Origin: JAXLQL01 sp046331625
GTDB taxonomy: Bacteria; Acidobacteriota; Terriglobia; Bryobacterales; Bryobacteraceae
Assembly (NCBI GenBank): GCA_046331625.1
Contig: JAXLQL010000007.1
Coordinates: 186,001-250,000 of the forward strand
DNA: 64,000 bases
Direction: 5' to 3'
Shown: piece after piece, positions 9,078 through 16,738 of the stretch
Layout: the number at the start of each line of letters is the position of its first letter
How positions within the stretch are numbered: position 1 is the stretch's first letter
The notes under the pieces: model-generated
Seen by the model: only the letters and a program-made list of their open reading frames with translations
What the model was told of the DNA's origin: nothing
The model's database searches: none
Made by a program: the position numbers and the translations under genes

Positions 9078-11288
9078 TCAGCGCAGATCGAACCGGTCGA
9101 GGTTCATCACCTTGGTCCAGGCTTGCGCGAAGTCTCGGACGAACTTCTCCTTGCCATCAGCGGAAGCGTAGACTTCCGCCACCGCTCGCAGTTCGGAGTT
9201 CGAGCCGAAGATCAAGTCGACCGGTGTCGCGGTCCACTTCGCCTTGCCCGTCTTGCGATCCACTCCTTCGTAAAGGCCTTCCGTATCGGACTTGTTCCAC
9301 TTGGTGGACATGTCGAGCAGGTTCACGAAGAAGTCATTGGTGAGTGTGCCCGCGCGGTCTGTGAATACGCCGTGCGTGGCCCCGCCGCTGTTGGCGCCGA
9401 GCGTGCGCAGGCCGCCCAGCAGAACCGTCATTTCCGGAACCGTGAGGTCCAGCATTTTGGCACGATCAACCAGCATCTGGGCTGGCGAATGGGATTGGCC
9501 GGCTTTGAAAAAGTTGCGGAAGCCATCTGTGGCGGGTTCGAGTACCGAAAACGACCCCGCGTCGGTTTGGTCCTGAGTAGCATCCACGCGGCCCGGAGCG
9601 AAGGCGACGTTGACGCTGGTTCCTCCATCTTTCGCGGCTTTCTCGATTGCGGCACTGCCACCGAGCACGATCAGATCGGCGAGAGAGACCTTCCTCGAGG
9701 ACTTCGCGTTGAACTCACTCTGGATCTTCTCGAGCTGCGGCAAAACCTTGGCGAGTTCGCCGGGATTGTTGACTACCCAGTCCTTCTGCGGAGCCAGACG
9801 CAGGCGAGCTCCGTTGGCGCCGCCGCGCATGTCAGTGCCGCGGAACGAAGCCGCGGAAGCCCAGGCGGTCCGCACGAGTTCGGGGACGGTGAGACCCGAT
9901 GCGAGGATCTTCGTTTTCAGAGAGGCAACGTCTTTGGCGTCGATCGGCTTTGACTGCGCCTTGGGCAGCGGATCCTGCCAGATCAAGTCATCTTTGGGAA
10001 CTTCCGCACCCACGTAGCGTGCCTTCGGCCCCATGTCGCGATGAGTGAGCTTGAACCAAGCCTTCGCGAAGGCGAGACGGAACTCTTCGGGATTCTCGCG
10101 GAAGCGCATGGCGATCTTGCGATAGCTCGGGTCCATCTTGAGCGCGAGGTCGGTGGTGAACATGATCGGCGCGTGACGTTTGGCCTGATCGTGCGCATCG
10201 GGAACGAGGTTCGTGCCTTTGCTCCCGGCCGGGACCCACTGCGTCGCGCCCGCGGGACTCTTCGTTTGCACCCATTCGTAGGCGAACAAGTTGTCGAGAT
10301 ATTGAGAGGACCACTTGGTGGGCGTGGCGCTCCAGGCGCCTTCGAGTCCACTGGTGACCGTGTCGCCTGCATTGCCCTTGCCGCATTTGTTCTCCCAGCC
10401 GAAGCCTTGCTTCTCGACGCTGGCGGCGGCTGGTTCGGGACCCACGCACTTGCCGGGATCATTCGCGCCATGGGCCTTGCCGAACGTGTGGCCACCGGCG
10501 ATCAGAGCGAGCGTCTCTTCGTCGTTCATCGCCATGCGGCCGAAGGTTTCGCGAATGTCCTTGGCGGCGGCGAGCGGGTCGGGATTGCCGTTCGGCCCTT
10601 CTGGATTCACGTAGATCAGGCCCATTTGCACGGCTGCGAGCGGCCGCTGCAGGTTACGGTTTCCGCTGTAGCGCTTGTCGTCGAGCATCTTCTGCTCGGG
10701 ACCCCAGTAGACGAGTTCGGGTTCCCAGTCATCGGCGCGGCCACCGGCGAAGCCGAAAGTCTTGAAGCCCATGCTCTCGAGGGCGACATTCCCGGCGAGC
10801 ACCATCAGGTCGCCCCACGAGAGCTTCTGGCCGTATTTTTGCTTCACGGGCCACAGCAAGCGGCGGGCTTTGTCGAGGTTGCCGTTATCGGGCCAGCTAT
10901 TGAGCGGGTCGAAGCGCTGTTGGCCGCCATCGGCGCCGCCGCGTCCATCGAGCGTGCGGTAGGTTCCGGCGCTGTGCCAGGCCATGCGGATGAAGAACGG
11001 TCCGTAGTTGCCGTAGTCGGCGGGCCACCAGTCCTGGGACGTGGTGAGGGTCTTGTCGATGTCTGCTTTGACGGCTTTCAGGTCGAGAGTGGCGAAGGCT
11101 TTGGCGTAGTGAAAGTCTTTGCCGAGCGGGTTCGATTCAGCGGAGTTTTGGCGGAGCGGCGAAAGGTCGAGCTTCTCCGGCCACCAGAAGTGGTTGGTCT
11201 GCGGCTGCTGCGCGCTGGCGGCATACGGCAGCAGGAATGCCACGGCAATGGCGAGCCCGTTGAGCTTCGATTTGCGGTAGAAGTGCAT
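9078..11288 (-). CDS. katG: Exported catalase-peroxidase KatG
   Basis: This bifunctional haem enzyme destroys hydrogen peroxide by catalase and peroxidase reactions. The 736-residue product contains the distal Arg-Trp-His site (FIRMAWHSAGTYR, about 101-113), the Tyr of the Met-Tyr-Trp adduct in GLIYVNPEGPNGNPDP, and the proximal haem His in ALIAGGHTFGKAHG. A second, haem-less C-terminal peroxidase-like domain follows, as usual. Unlike most KatG it opens with a signal peptide (MHFYRKSKLNGLAIAVAFLL...ASA), so it should work in the periplasm, like KatP-type enzymes. It is divergent from a LysR-type gene across a 70-base region with overlapping promoters and a palindrome, so induction by that regulator is likely. 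Confidence 0.96.
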   Translation of the reverse strand: MHFYRKSKLNGLAIAVAFLLPYAASAQQPQTNHFWWPEKLDLSPLRQNSAESNPLGKDFHYAKAFATLDLKAVKADIDKTLTTSQDWWPADYGNYGPFFIRMAWHSAGTYRTLDGRGGADGGQQRFDPLNSWPDNGNLDKARRLLWPVKQKYGQKLSWGDLMVLAGNVALESMGFKTFGFAGGRADDWEPELVYWGPEQKMLDDKRYSGNRNLQRPLAAVQMGLIYVNPEGPNGNPDPLAAAKDIRETFGRMAMNDEETLALIAGGHTFGKAHGANDPGKCVGPEPAAASVEKQGFGWENKCGKGNAGDTVTSGLEGAWSATPTKWSSQYLDNLFAYEWVQTKSPAGATQWVPAGSKGTNLVPDAHDQAKRHAPIMFTTDLALKMDPSYRKIAMRFRENPEEFRLAFAKAWFKLTHRDMGPKARYVGAEVPKDDLIWQDPLPKAQSKPIDAKDVASLKTKILASGLTVPELVRTAWASAASFRGTDMRGGANGARLRLAPQKDWVVNNPGELAKVLPQLEKIQSEFNAKSSRKVSLADLIVLGGSAAIEKAAKDGGTSVNVAFAPGRVDATQDQTDAGSFSVLEPATDGFRNFFKAGQSHSPAQMLVDRAKMLDLTVPEMTVLLGGLRTLGANSGGATHGVFTDRAGTLTNDFFVNLLDMSTKWNKSDTEGLYEGVDRKTGKAKWTATPVDLIFGSNSELRAVAEVYASADGKEKFVRDFAQAWTKVMNLDRFDLR

Positions 11289-11309
11289 GCCCCGAGTTTA
11301 CGGGCGTGC

Positions 11310-11338
11310 TTGACATAGGTCAATACGATTGAGACTAT
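11310..11338 (+). promoter_or_regulatory. Promoter of the LysR-type gene
   Basis: TTGACA at 11310-11315 is a perfect -35 box. Seventeen bases on, GACTAT (11333-11338) is a weak -10. The ATG follows 20 bases later at 11359, giving a short leader. The promoter overlaps the palindrome at 11315-11338, which fits autoregulation. Confidence 0.55.
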
Positions 11339-11341
11339 CAA
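11313..11341 (-). promoter_or_regulatory. Promoter of katG
   Basis: On the minus strand TTGATA (complement of 11336-11341) and CTATGT (complement of 11313-11318) are spaced by 17 bases. The katG ATG lies 24 bases downstream at 11288. It is nearly the mirror image of the lysR promoter on the other strand. Confidence 0.45.
11315..11338. promoter_or_regulatory. LysR-type operator between katG and its regulator
   Basis: The sequence reads ATAG-G-TCAAT-ACG-ATTGA-GA-CTAT. Its centre TCAATACGATTGA (11320-11332) is a perfect 5-bp dyad and matches the LysR-family T-N11-A box. The outer ATAG/CTAT ends recall OxyR half-sites but the spacing differs from the classical OxyR motif. It lies within both divergent promoters. 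Confidence 0.6.
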
Positions 11342-11358
11342 AGTGATCGGATTTTCCT

Positions 11359-12270
11359 ATGGCACAGACGGCACGCGCGCGCGGGTTTGACCTACGGCAA
11401 CTGGAATGCTTTTGCGCGGTGGCGCGGACGGGCAGCTTCACCAAGGCCGCCGAGGAACTGGGCATTGCTCAGCCCTCGATCTCCGAGCAGATCTCGCGTC
11501 TGGAGCACAGCTTCGGCGGCGCGATGTTCGAACGGCTGAACCGCAGGATCGAGCTGACGCCGCTGGGCGAGGCGATTCTCGGCAAGGCGCAGGCGCTGCT
11601 GGAAGACGCGGCGGCGCTACCTGCTTACGTGGAACAGGCGCGCGAAGGAGTGCGCGGTCCGCTGCGGGTGGGTGCGATTCCGACGATTCTGCCCTATTTC
11701 GTGGCGCCGCTGCTCAAGGGATTCACGGACCGGTATCCGGAAGTGGATCTGCATGTCCGTGAGGACACGACGGCGGAACTGGTGGAGCAGGTGCTGGCGG
11801 GCATGATCGACGTGGCGGTGCTGAGCCTACCGGTGGAGGGCGCGGGACTGGTGATGAAGGAACTCTTCCGCGATCCGCTTTATCTGGCGGTACCGGTGAC
11901 TCATCCGCTGGCTTCCGAGGCGAAGGTCCCGCTGCGGCGCTTGTCGGAAGAGCGGCTGCTGATTCTGAAGGACGGCCATTGTCTGCGCGACGAGACGCTC
12001 GAGGTGTGCGCGCGGGCGAGGGCGCGTTTCACGGGGCAATTCGAGGCGGACCAGTTCACGACGATCTTCCAGTTGCTGCGGGCGGGGTTCGGAGTGAGCA
12101 TCGTGCCGGAGATGGCGCGTGGCATGAGCGAGGGGTGCCGGCTGATCGAAATCGAGCCGAAGGCGAGTCGGCGGGTCGGGTATGTGCGGTTGGAGTTGCG
12201 GTATGTGTCGAAGGCAGTGGAGGCGTTCACGGGATATCTGAAAGAGTCGGCTCAGAAGGGAAAGAGATAG
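11359..12270 (+). CDS. LysR-family transcriptional regulator (OxyR-like by context)
   Basis: The 303-residue protein has an N-terminal winged helix-turn-helix (LRQLECFCAVARTGSFTKAAEELGIAQPSISEQISRLE, about residues 12-50; only short parts are needed to see the LysR pattern) and a periplasmic-binding-like effector domain from about 95 onward. A Cys in LKDGHCLRDETLEVCARA (near 211 and 220) sits where OxyR proteins carry their redox cysteine (the C-x7-8-C region), which supports peroxide sensing. It is transcribed away from katG and shares an operator with it. It probably activates katG under peroxide and limits its own expression. Start ATG 11359 gives an N-terminal tail of about ten residues before the helix-turn-helix. 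Confidence 0.87.
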   Translation: MAQTARARGFDLRQLECFCAVARTGSFTKAAEELGIAQPSISEQISRLEHSFGGAMFERLNRRIELTPLGEAILGKAQALLEDAAALPAYVEQAREGVRGPLRVGAIPTILPYFVAPLLKGFTDRYPEVDLHVREDTTAELVEQVLAGMIDVAVLSLPVEGAGLVMKELFRDPLYLAVPVTHPLASEAKVPLRRLSEERLLILKDGHCLRDETLEVCARARARFTGQFEADQFTTIFQLLRAGFGVSIVPEMARGMSEGCRLIEIEPKASRRVGYVRLELRYVSKAVEAFTGYLKESAQKGKR

Positions 12271-12319
12271 ATCCCACACTTTGGGCGGATCGCTATCATT
12301 CGGCTGAGGACCATTCATC

Positions 12320-13297
12320 GTGCGGCTTCTGTTGGTAGGAACCAGCCTCATTACTGGAGCGCTTGCTCAGGCCCCGACGGGTGTGTCGAGCGAGTTGAAC
12401 CGGGTTGACGAACTGGTCAATAGCGGACGATATTCGGAGGCGACAAGACTTGCGGACTCGATTGTCTGGCGTCTACCCGGGTTGGAGAAGGAAGGCTACT
12501 CAGTGGTCTTCCTGACGTACCTCGCGAAGGCTGCCGTCGAACAGGGGCACATGAAAGAAGCGCTCACACGCTTCGAGTCCGCAGAGGCGGCGAATGCACG
12601 CTCGGACAAGCGCTACCATCCGGCTCTGATTCGAGAGAAAGCCGCTTTGCTCTACGCCGCGGGCGAATTTCGTTTGGCAGGGGAATTGGCGGGGCAAGCT
12701 CATCGGGCGATGGTCAGCATTCGGGCGAGTACGCTTCGGGCTGAGTACTGCCGCAGTCTCCAGGCACTGGCTTTGTTGCGCTCCGGCCGGACTTCAGAGG
12801 CAGAGTACCTGGCAATGATGGCTACGAAGGTTCTTCCGAAGAAGCTCGGAGATCATCCGTTCTTCGCGCCGAGAATCCTTTACGCGGCGTGCGTCACGAC
12901 GGCGCACGCGGGGAAGTTCGCCGCTGCCGAAAAGTTTTGCCGGCGTGGCCTCGATGCGGCCCTCGCCACCAAGAACGAAACGCGGGATCTCGTTCTCGGC
13001 CACCTTGCCTATGCCGAGTACTGGCTGCAAGCTGGCGACCTCGAAAAGAGCCGCGAATCGGCAATGACAGCCAGTTCGATCACGAAGCGGCTTTTCGGCG
13101 ATCAGCATCAGGACTCGGTGGAAGCGCTGGTAATCTTGGCCGCTGTCGATCGAAAGGAAGGCCGCTCCGGCGATGCTCGATCAAAAGTGGGCGAGGCGGT
13201 TGCGATTGCTACTGCGATGTTCGGCAAAGGATCGGCCGCTGCTGCCGTTCCCGCGCGCGCTCTCGAGGTGGGGTCCGGCCGCCCTCAGCGGGACTGA
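12320..13297 (+). CDS. Exported TPR-repeat protein
   Basis: The predicted 325-residue protein starts with GTG 12320 followed by a signal peptide (MRLLLVGTSLITGALAQ). The rest is helical with TPR-like units (for example LAKAAVEQGHMKEALTRFESAEAANA, split across helices near 75-100, and later DVGHLAYAEYWLQAGDLEKS-like segments). No enzyme motif is visible. The coding frame ends inside a half copy of the palindromic repeat: the last two or three residues and the TGA stop (13295-13297) come from repeat sequence, so the native C-terminus may have been lost. Its specific function is unknown; TPR proteins of this kind serve as protein-interaction scaffolds. Confidence 0.68.
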   Translation: MRLLLVGTSLITGALAQAPTGVSSELNRVDELVNSGRYSEATRLADSIVWRLPGLEKEGYSVVFLTYLAKAAVEQGHMKEALTRFESAEAANARSDKRYHPALIREKAALLYAAGEFRLAGELAGQAHRAMVSIRASTLRAEYCRSLQALALLRSGRTSEAEYLAMMATKVLPKKLGDHPFFAPRILYAACVTTAHAGKFAAAEKFCRRGLDAALATKNETRDLVLGHLAYAEYWLQAGDLEKSRESAMTASSITKRLFGDQHQDSVEALVILAAVDRKEGRSGDARSKVGEAVAIATAMFGKGSAAAAVPARALEVGSGRPQRD

Positions 13298-13325
13298 AGT
13301 CCCACGCAGGCTGAGGCCTGCTCCA
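13288..13325. repeat. Half copy of the palindromic repeat at a gene-duplication boundary
   Basis: GCGGGACTGAAGTCCCACGC is followed by AGGCTGAGGCCTGCTCCACG, a right-arm copy with one changed stem base. It provides the stop codon of the TPR gene on the plus strand. On the minus strand it begins exactly where the truncated modA-like copy loses similarity to the intact one. Confidence 0.75.
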
Positions 13326-13330
13326 CGCAC

Positions 13331-13756
13331 TTCATCGGGTCCATTCCACTTTGCTCGATTACCCGATGCGCAGCCGGTGAGGCGAGCCACTGGATGAGCG
13401 CCTTGGCTGCTTCCGGCTGCGTGGACGATACCGGGATGCCTGCGGCGAACACGGTGATCCTTTGCGCGCCGGGCGGCAGCGGACCCACGATATCGATCCC
13501 CTTCACCGGCCGCAGTTCGCTCATTTGCTGGAAGCCGATTTCGGCTTCTCCTTTCGCTACGATCTCGCCCACGGGCGTGGCTTCGATTTTTCGGGCTTTG
13601 GGTTTGATCTGATCCGCGATGCCGAGCTTGGGAAATAACTCAGTGGAGAGATACACGCCGCTGGCGCTATCGGAATAGGCGATCGACTTGGCTTCGAGCA
13701 AGGTGCGCGTCAGCGCATCCACGGAACTGATGTCGGGCTTGGGCTCCGGCTTTGAC
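13331..13756 (-). pseudogene. C-terminal fragment of a duplicated modA-like gene
   Basis: On the minus strand this encodes the last ~140 residues of a periplasmic substrate-binding protein, PKPDISSVDALTRTLLEA... to ...HRVIEQSGMDPMK. It is almost identical to the end of the intact gene at 15974-16738; by eye there are only seven or eight substitutions over about 415 bases, plus a two-base deletion near 13744 that shifts the frame. The upstream half lies 2 kb away at 15796-15927, separated by inserted DNA. After the Lys codon the reading frame runs into the palindromic repeat. It cannot make a normal protein. Confidence 0.85.
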
Positions 13757-15795
13757 CCCAAAATCCGAAGAATGTGGGCACCCAAGCGACCTTGATGGCA
13801 TGATATGATCGAGGCGCGGGGCAATCCGTTCTGCTCACTCGCATTGCCGCCCTGCCGGTAGAACCAAGTAACCGCTAAGTCAACGCTCATTTTGACGGCC
13901 CAGCAATGAACAAAGAATGGATCCTCCAAACGAGGGAGACCTGCCGACTCTTTGCGAATGCAACGTGGGTTCCGCTGCGCGCAGCCCGCAACAATGAACA
14001 GGGTCACGCATTGGTTACCGAAGTTGGCTATGTCAGTGAGTTCTTTGGTTGCGGATCGGTCGCATTTCCACCAGAACATCGAGGACTAGCCGAGCGACTG
14101 AGTTGGAGCGACCTGGGTATTGGCCACAGCGCACGACCGCACGCGTACGAAGATGGCCACTACTCGCCTGTTGACCAGTTCCAATACAACGACAAGGAGC
14201 CGATAGGGGTCGAATTTGTTTTTGAACAGGAGCAGCCTGTGGTCGGCGGCAGAAAATGGATATTGAATCCAGACTTGATTATTGCTCTTCGCTTGATTAA
14301 GGAGGGGAACATCTGGATTAGACCAGAAGAGGACTTCGTAGATGTGGCGCGCGAGGTCCTTGGCGACCATGGAAATTACCACCTAATCGAGATCAAGCGA
14401 GAGTTTCTGGTTGACTATTTAGCCGCTAGAGGTCTCGCACTTCGCATCTCCTACTATCGGCAAAGAGTTGAAAATGTCCCCACCCTTGAGGGCACCGAGT
14501 ACGAGGGCTTGGAGAATATACAAGAACAGCGGGACGGCGGTCGATTCGAACTGCGAGTTGCCCGTCTAAGAGACGTCCATGGTGGAAGCTGGGCGCACTT
14601 CCGCTCCTGGAGAACAGACGTTGATGAGGACGAAGACGCTCCAGTCATGGGCCCAGAGAACAACGAAAATACGGAGTTTGAGACGTCGGAAGGTGAGCGA
14701 GGGGGCAACGAGGGTGTGCGTGTAGAGGGCGAGTTCTGGAGGGAGGAGTGGATCGATCACCAGGGTCGAAGCGTACGTATTCGCGGAGATCCCGATCAAA
14801 CGCTGCCCTACTTTATCGTTGAAACTGACGGAACACGAGCGGCGTCCTCAGAATTGAACGACGAAGATGTCGGCCGGTGGCTCTGGTTTCGTTCAGGTGT
14901 GGTGAGTGACCTTCTAGGGCGCCGCGGGTTCACGCTGAAGTGGTACACGGCGGAAACGGGCGGTATTCGCTCTACTTCTGGCAGTGTCGTGCATTTCGGC
15001 ATTAACTCCGCTGACTTGATCACGGTCTACGCCTACGACATCGCCCGCCTCGCTGCGTGGGAGCAACGCATTTGGGCAGCGCACAACGTCGCTCCGGACG
15101 GAAAGGTGTCTGGTGAATTGCTAGCGGCGCAGGTTAGGACACAACCAGCGTCTACACATGCAGTCGAAGAATTACTCTTCGCCAGTATGCGAATGCTCGA
15201 AAAGGGTTTTCGCGAGAAGTTCGGGATCGCCTTGTTCACTCACGACATCGACGACGCATCAGCGATGCAGCACATAACCCGGTTCCTGAGCAGGGATCAA
15301 GCGTCATTGCTCCGGCTGGCAAAGGAGATCATCCGCGTCTTCTCGGATCGACTCAATGTTCGCGAACTTCGTCGAATCTCAACTCATACCGACAAAGAGA
15401 AGCTTGGCTCTAACAAGCTCCTCCAGGACGTGTTGGCCCAAGAAGTTGGGGAAGACGAAGCCCGCCGAGTACTTAGTGCCATCGTTGGCGCGTATGATAT
15501 GAGAGTGGGTGATGCTCACCCGACCGGATCAAACGTTGGAGACGCCATAAAGCTCGCTGGAGTAGACGAAAATTGCTCGTACTTACGGCAGGGGGAGCAG
15601 CTCGTTCAGAACGTCGGGCGGTCAGTTTTTTGGATAGGGAGGCTGCTTTTCCAGAACAGCAAGAATCCATGAAGCCGTCGCAAAATGCCGCATTAACCCG
15701 TCGGTCAACGCGACATGCTACAGAAGGCTGACACGCCGAGCTTACGCTACTTGCCTCCGCGCCCGCGTTACCTCGAACGTCAGAGGGTTCATGAA
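13757..15795. mobile_element. About 2-kb foreign insert splitting the modA-like duplicate
   Basis: Similarity to the intact modA-like gene stops after CTTTGAC at 13756 and resumes at TGACGGCCAT from 15796. The bases between are therefore inserted, with TGAC present at both edges as a possible 4-bp target duplication. The insert is visibly lower in GC than its neighbours and carries a single gene (13906-15672). There is no transposase, integrase or tRNA in it, and its two ends show no clear terminal inverted repeats. Whether it moved as an element or arrived by illegitimate recombination is unknown. Confidence 0.6.
13906..15672 (+). CDS. Orphan 588-residue protein of unknown function in inserted DNA
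   Basis: I do not recognise this protein with certainty. It has no signal peptide or membrane segment, so it should be cytosolic. Residues 1-235 look like a compact alpha/beta region with a conserved-looking patch GNYHLIEIKREFLVDYLAA (156-174). Residues 238-270 are an acidic, flexible linker (DVDEDEDAPV...). Residues 275-400 form a second beta-rich part. Residues 415-588 are mostly helical and hold two R-x4-H motifs, R489-RIST-H494 and R533-VGDA-H538, the pattern of HEPN-type RNase folds; this resemblance is inference only. Base composition is lower in GC than any neighbour, marking transfer. As a lone cargo gene in a 2-kb insert it is a candidate single-gene defence or stress system, unproven. 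Confidence 0.7.
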   Translation: MNKEWILQTRETCRLFANATWVPLRAARNNEQGHALVTEVGYVSEFFGCGSVAFPPEHRGLAERLSWSDLGIGHSARPHAYEDGHYSPVDQFQYNDKEPIGVEFVFEQEQPVVGGRKWILNPDLIIALRLIKEGNIWIRPEEDFVDVAREVLGDHGNYHLIEIKREFLVDYLAARGLALRISYYRQRVENVPTLEGTEYEGLENIQEQRDGGRFELRVARLRDVHGGSWAHFRSWRTDVDEDEDAPVMGPENNENTEFETSEGERGGNEGVRVEGEFWREEWIDHQGRSVRIRGDPDQTLPYFIVETDGTRAASSELNDEDVGRWLWFRSGVVSDLLGRRGFTLKWYTAETGGIRSTSGSVVHFGINSADLITVYAYDIARLAAWEQRIWAAHNVAPDGKVSGELLAAQVRTQPASTHAVEELLFASMRMLEKGFREKFGIALFTHDIDDASAMQHITRFLSRDQASLLRLAKEIIRVFSDRLNVRELRRISTHTDKEKLGSNKLLQDVLAQEVGEDEARRVLSAIVGAYDMRVGDAHPTGSNVGDAIKLAGVDENCSYLRQGEQLVQNVGRSVFWIGRLLFQNSKNP

Positions 15796-15927
15796 TGACG
15801 GCCATTCCGATGCTCGATCGGGCGAGGTCCACGTGGCTGCTTGCGAAGACCTTTCCTTCGCGAATGAGATTGTCGAGCACCGGTGCGGCGAGGATTATGA
15901 CGTCGATGGTTTCGCCGCCTTCCGAGC
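15796..15927 (-). pseudogene. Middle fragment of the duplicated modA-like gene
   Basis: The minus strand encodes DVIILAAPVLDNLIREGKVF...VDLARSSIGMAV, matching the middle of the intact modA-like protein (about residues 74-111). By eye it differs at about 19 of 128 bases, far more than the C-terminal fragment at 13331-13756 does. Its N-terminal third is missing, as it is cut off just before the 3' end of the intact gene at 15974. Together with the other fragment it forms one split, dead paralogue. Confidence 0.8.
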
Positions 15928-15973
15928 TACTCGAAGGAGTCAGTGGAGAAGCGGAAGCGATAGCGACAGCATG

Positions 15974-16738
15974 TCACTCGCGCTTCAGCGGTTCCATTCC
16001 ACTTTGCTCCATTACCCGATGCGCAGCCGGCGAGGCGAGCCACTGGATGAGCGCCTTTGCTGCTTCTGGCTGCGTGGACGATACCGGGATGCCTGCGGCG
16101 AACACTGTGATCCTTTGCGAGCCAGGCGGCAGCGGACCCACGATATCGATCCCCTTCACCGGCCGCAGTTCGCTCATTTGCTGGAAGCCGATTTCGGCTT
16201 CTCCTTTCGCTACGATCTCGCCCACGGGCGTGGCTTCGATTTTTCGGGCTTTGGGTTTGATCTGATCCGCGATGCCGAGCTTGGGAAATAACTCAGTGGA
16301 GAGATACACGCCGCTGGCGCTATCGGAATAGGCGATCGACTTGGCTTCGAGCAAGGTGCGCGTCAGCGCATCCACGGAACTGATGTCGGGCTTGGGGGCT
16401 CCGGCTTTGACGGCCATGGCGATGCTGGATCGGGCGAGGTCCACGCGGCTGCCGGGGACAACCTTGCCTTGGCGGATCAGATTGTCGAGCGCGGGAGCGG
16501 CGAGGATTACGACGTCGATGGTTTCGCCGCGTTCGAGGCGCACGGGGATGGCTTTGGGGGTGACGCCCATGGAGGGTCCGAACTCGGTGATGAGTTTGGT
16601 TCCGGTGGCGCGCTCGTATTCGGGTGCGAGTTCGAGGTACGCGGCAGTGAAGCCGCCGGAGGTGACGACTTTGAGGCCGGCGGCACTTGCGAGTAGCGAA
16701 CACGCCAGCGCGAGTGCGGCAACCTTACTGAGCGGCAC
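15974..16738 (-). CDS. ModA-like periplasmic substrate-binding protein
   Basis: The 254-residue protein belongs to the molybdate/tungstate-type solute-binding family (SBP_bac_11). It has a signal peptide (MPLSKVAALALACSLLASAAG), the early strand VVTSGGFTAAYLELAPEYERATG, VVILAAPALDNLIRQGKV, SRVDLARSSIAMAVKAGAPKPD, YSDSASGVYLSTEL, and a C-terminal ALIQWLASPAAHRVMEQSGMEP; this is the usual ModA layout. No ModB or ModC follows, so transport of molybdate is not assured and a sensing or scavenging role is possible. The start overlaps the end of the upstream secreted-protein gene by 14 bases, placing it as the fourth gene of the sigma/anti-sigma operon. A split paralogue lies immediately downstream. 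Confidence 0.85.
   Translation of the reverse strand: MPLSKVAALALACSLLASAAGLKVVTSGGFTAAYLELAPEYERATGTKLITEFGPSMGVTPKAIPVRLERGETIDVVILAAPALDNLIRQGKVVPGSRVDLARSSIAMAVKAGAPKPDISSVDALTRTLLEAKSIAYSDSASGVYLSTELFPKLGIADQIKPKARKIEATPVGEIVAKGEAEIGFQQMSELRPVKGIDIVGPLPPGSQRITVFAAGIPVSSTQPEAAKALIQWLASPAAHRVMEQSGMEPLKRE

Noticed and set aside
10041..11318. 425-codon plus-strand frame opposite katG
   Set aside because: No homology pattern or ribosome site; katG motifs on the other strand are unambiguous.
11315..11338. Classical OxyR site in the katG promoter
   Set aside because: ATAG and CTAT are present but their 16-base spacing differs from the known OxyR arrangement; recorded as a LysR-type operator instead.
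15711..15775. Possible integron attC site at the right end of the insert
   Set aside because: GTCAAC and GTTACC are roughly inverted, but they do not match RYYYAAC and GTTRRRY, and no integrase or second cassette is present.
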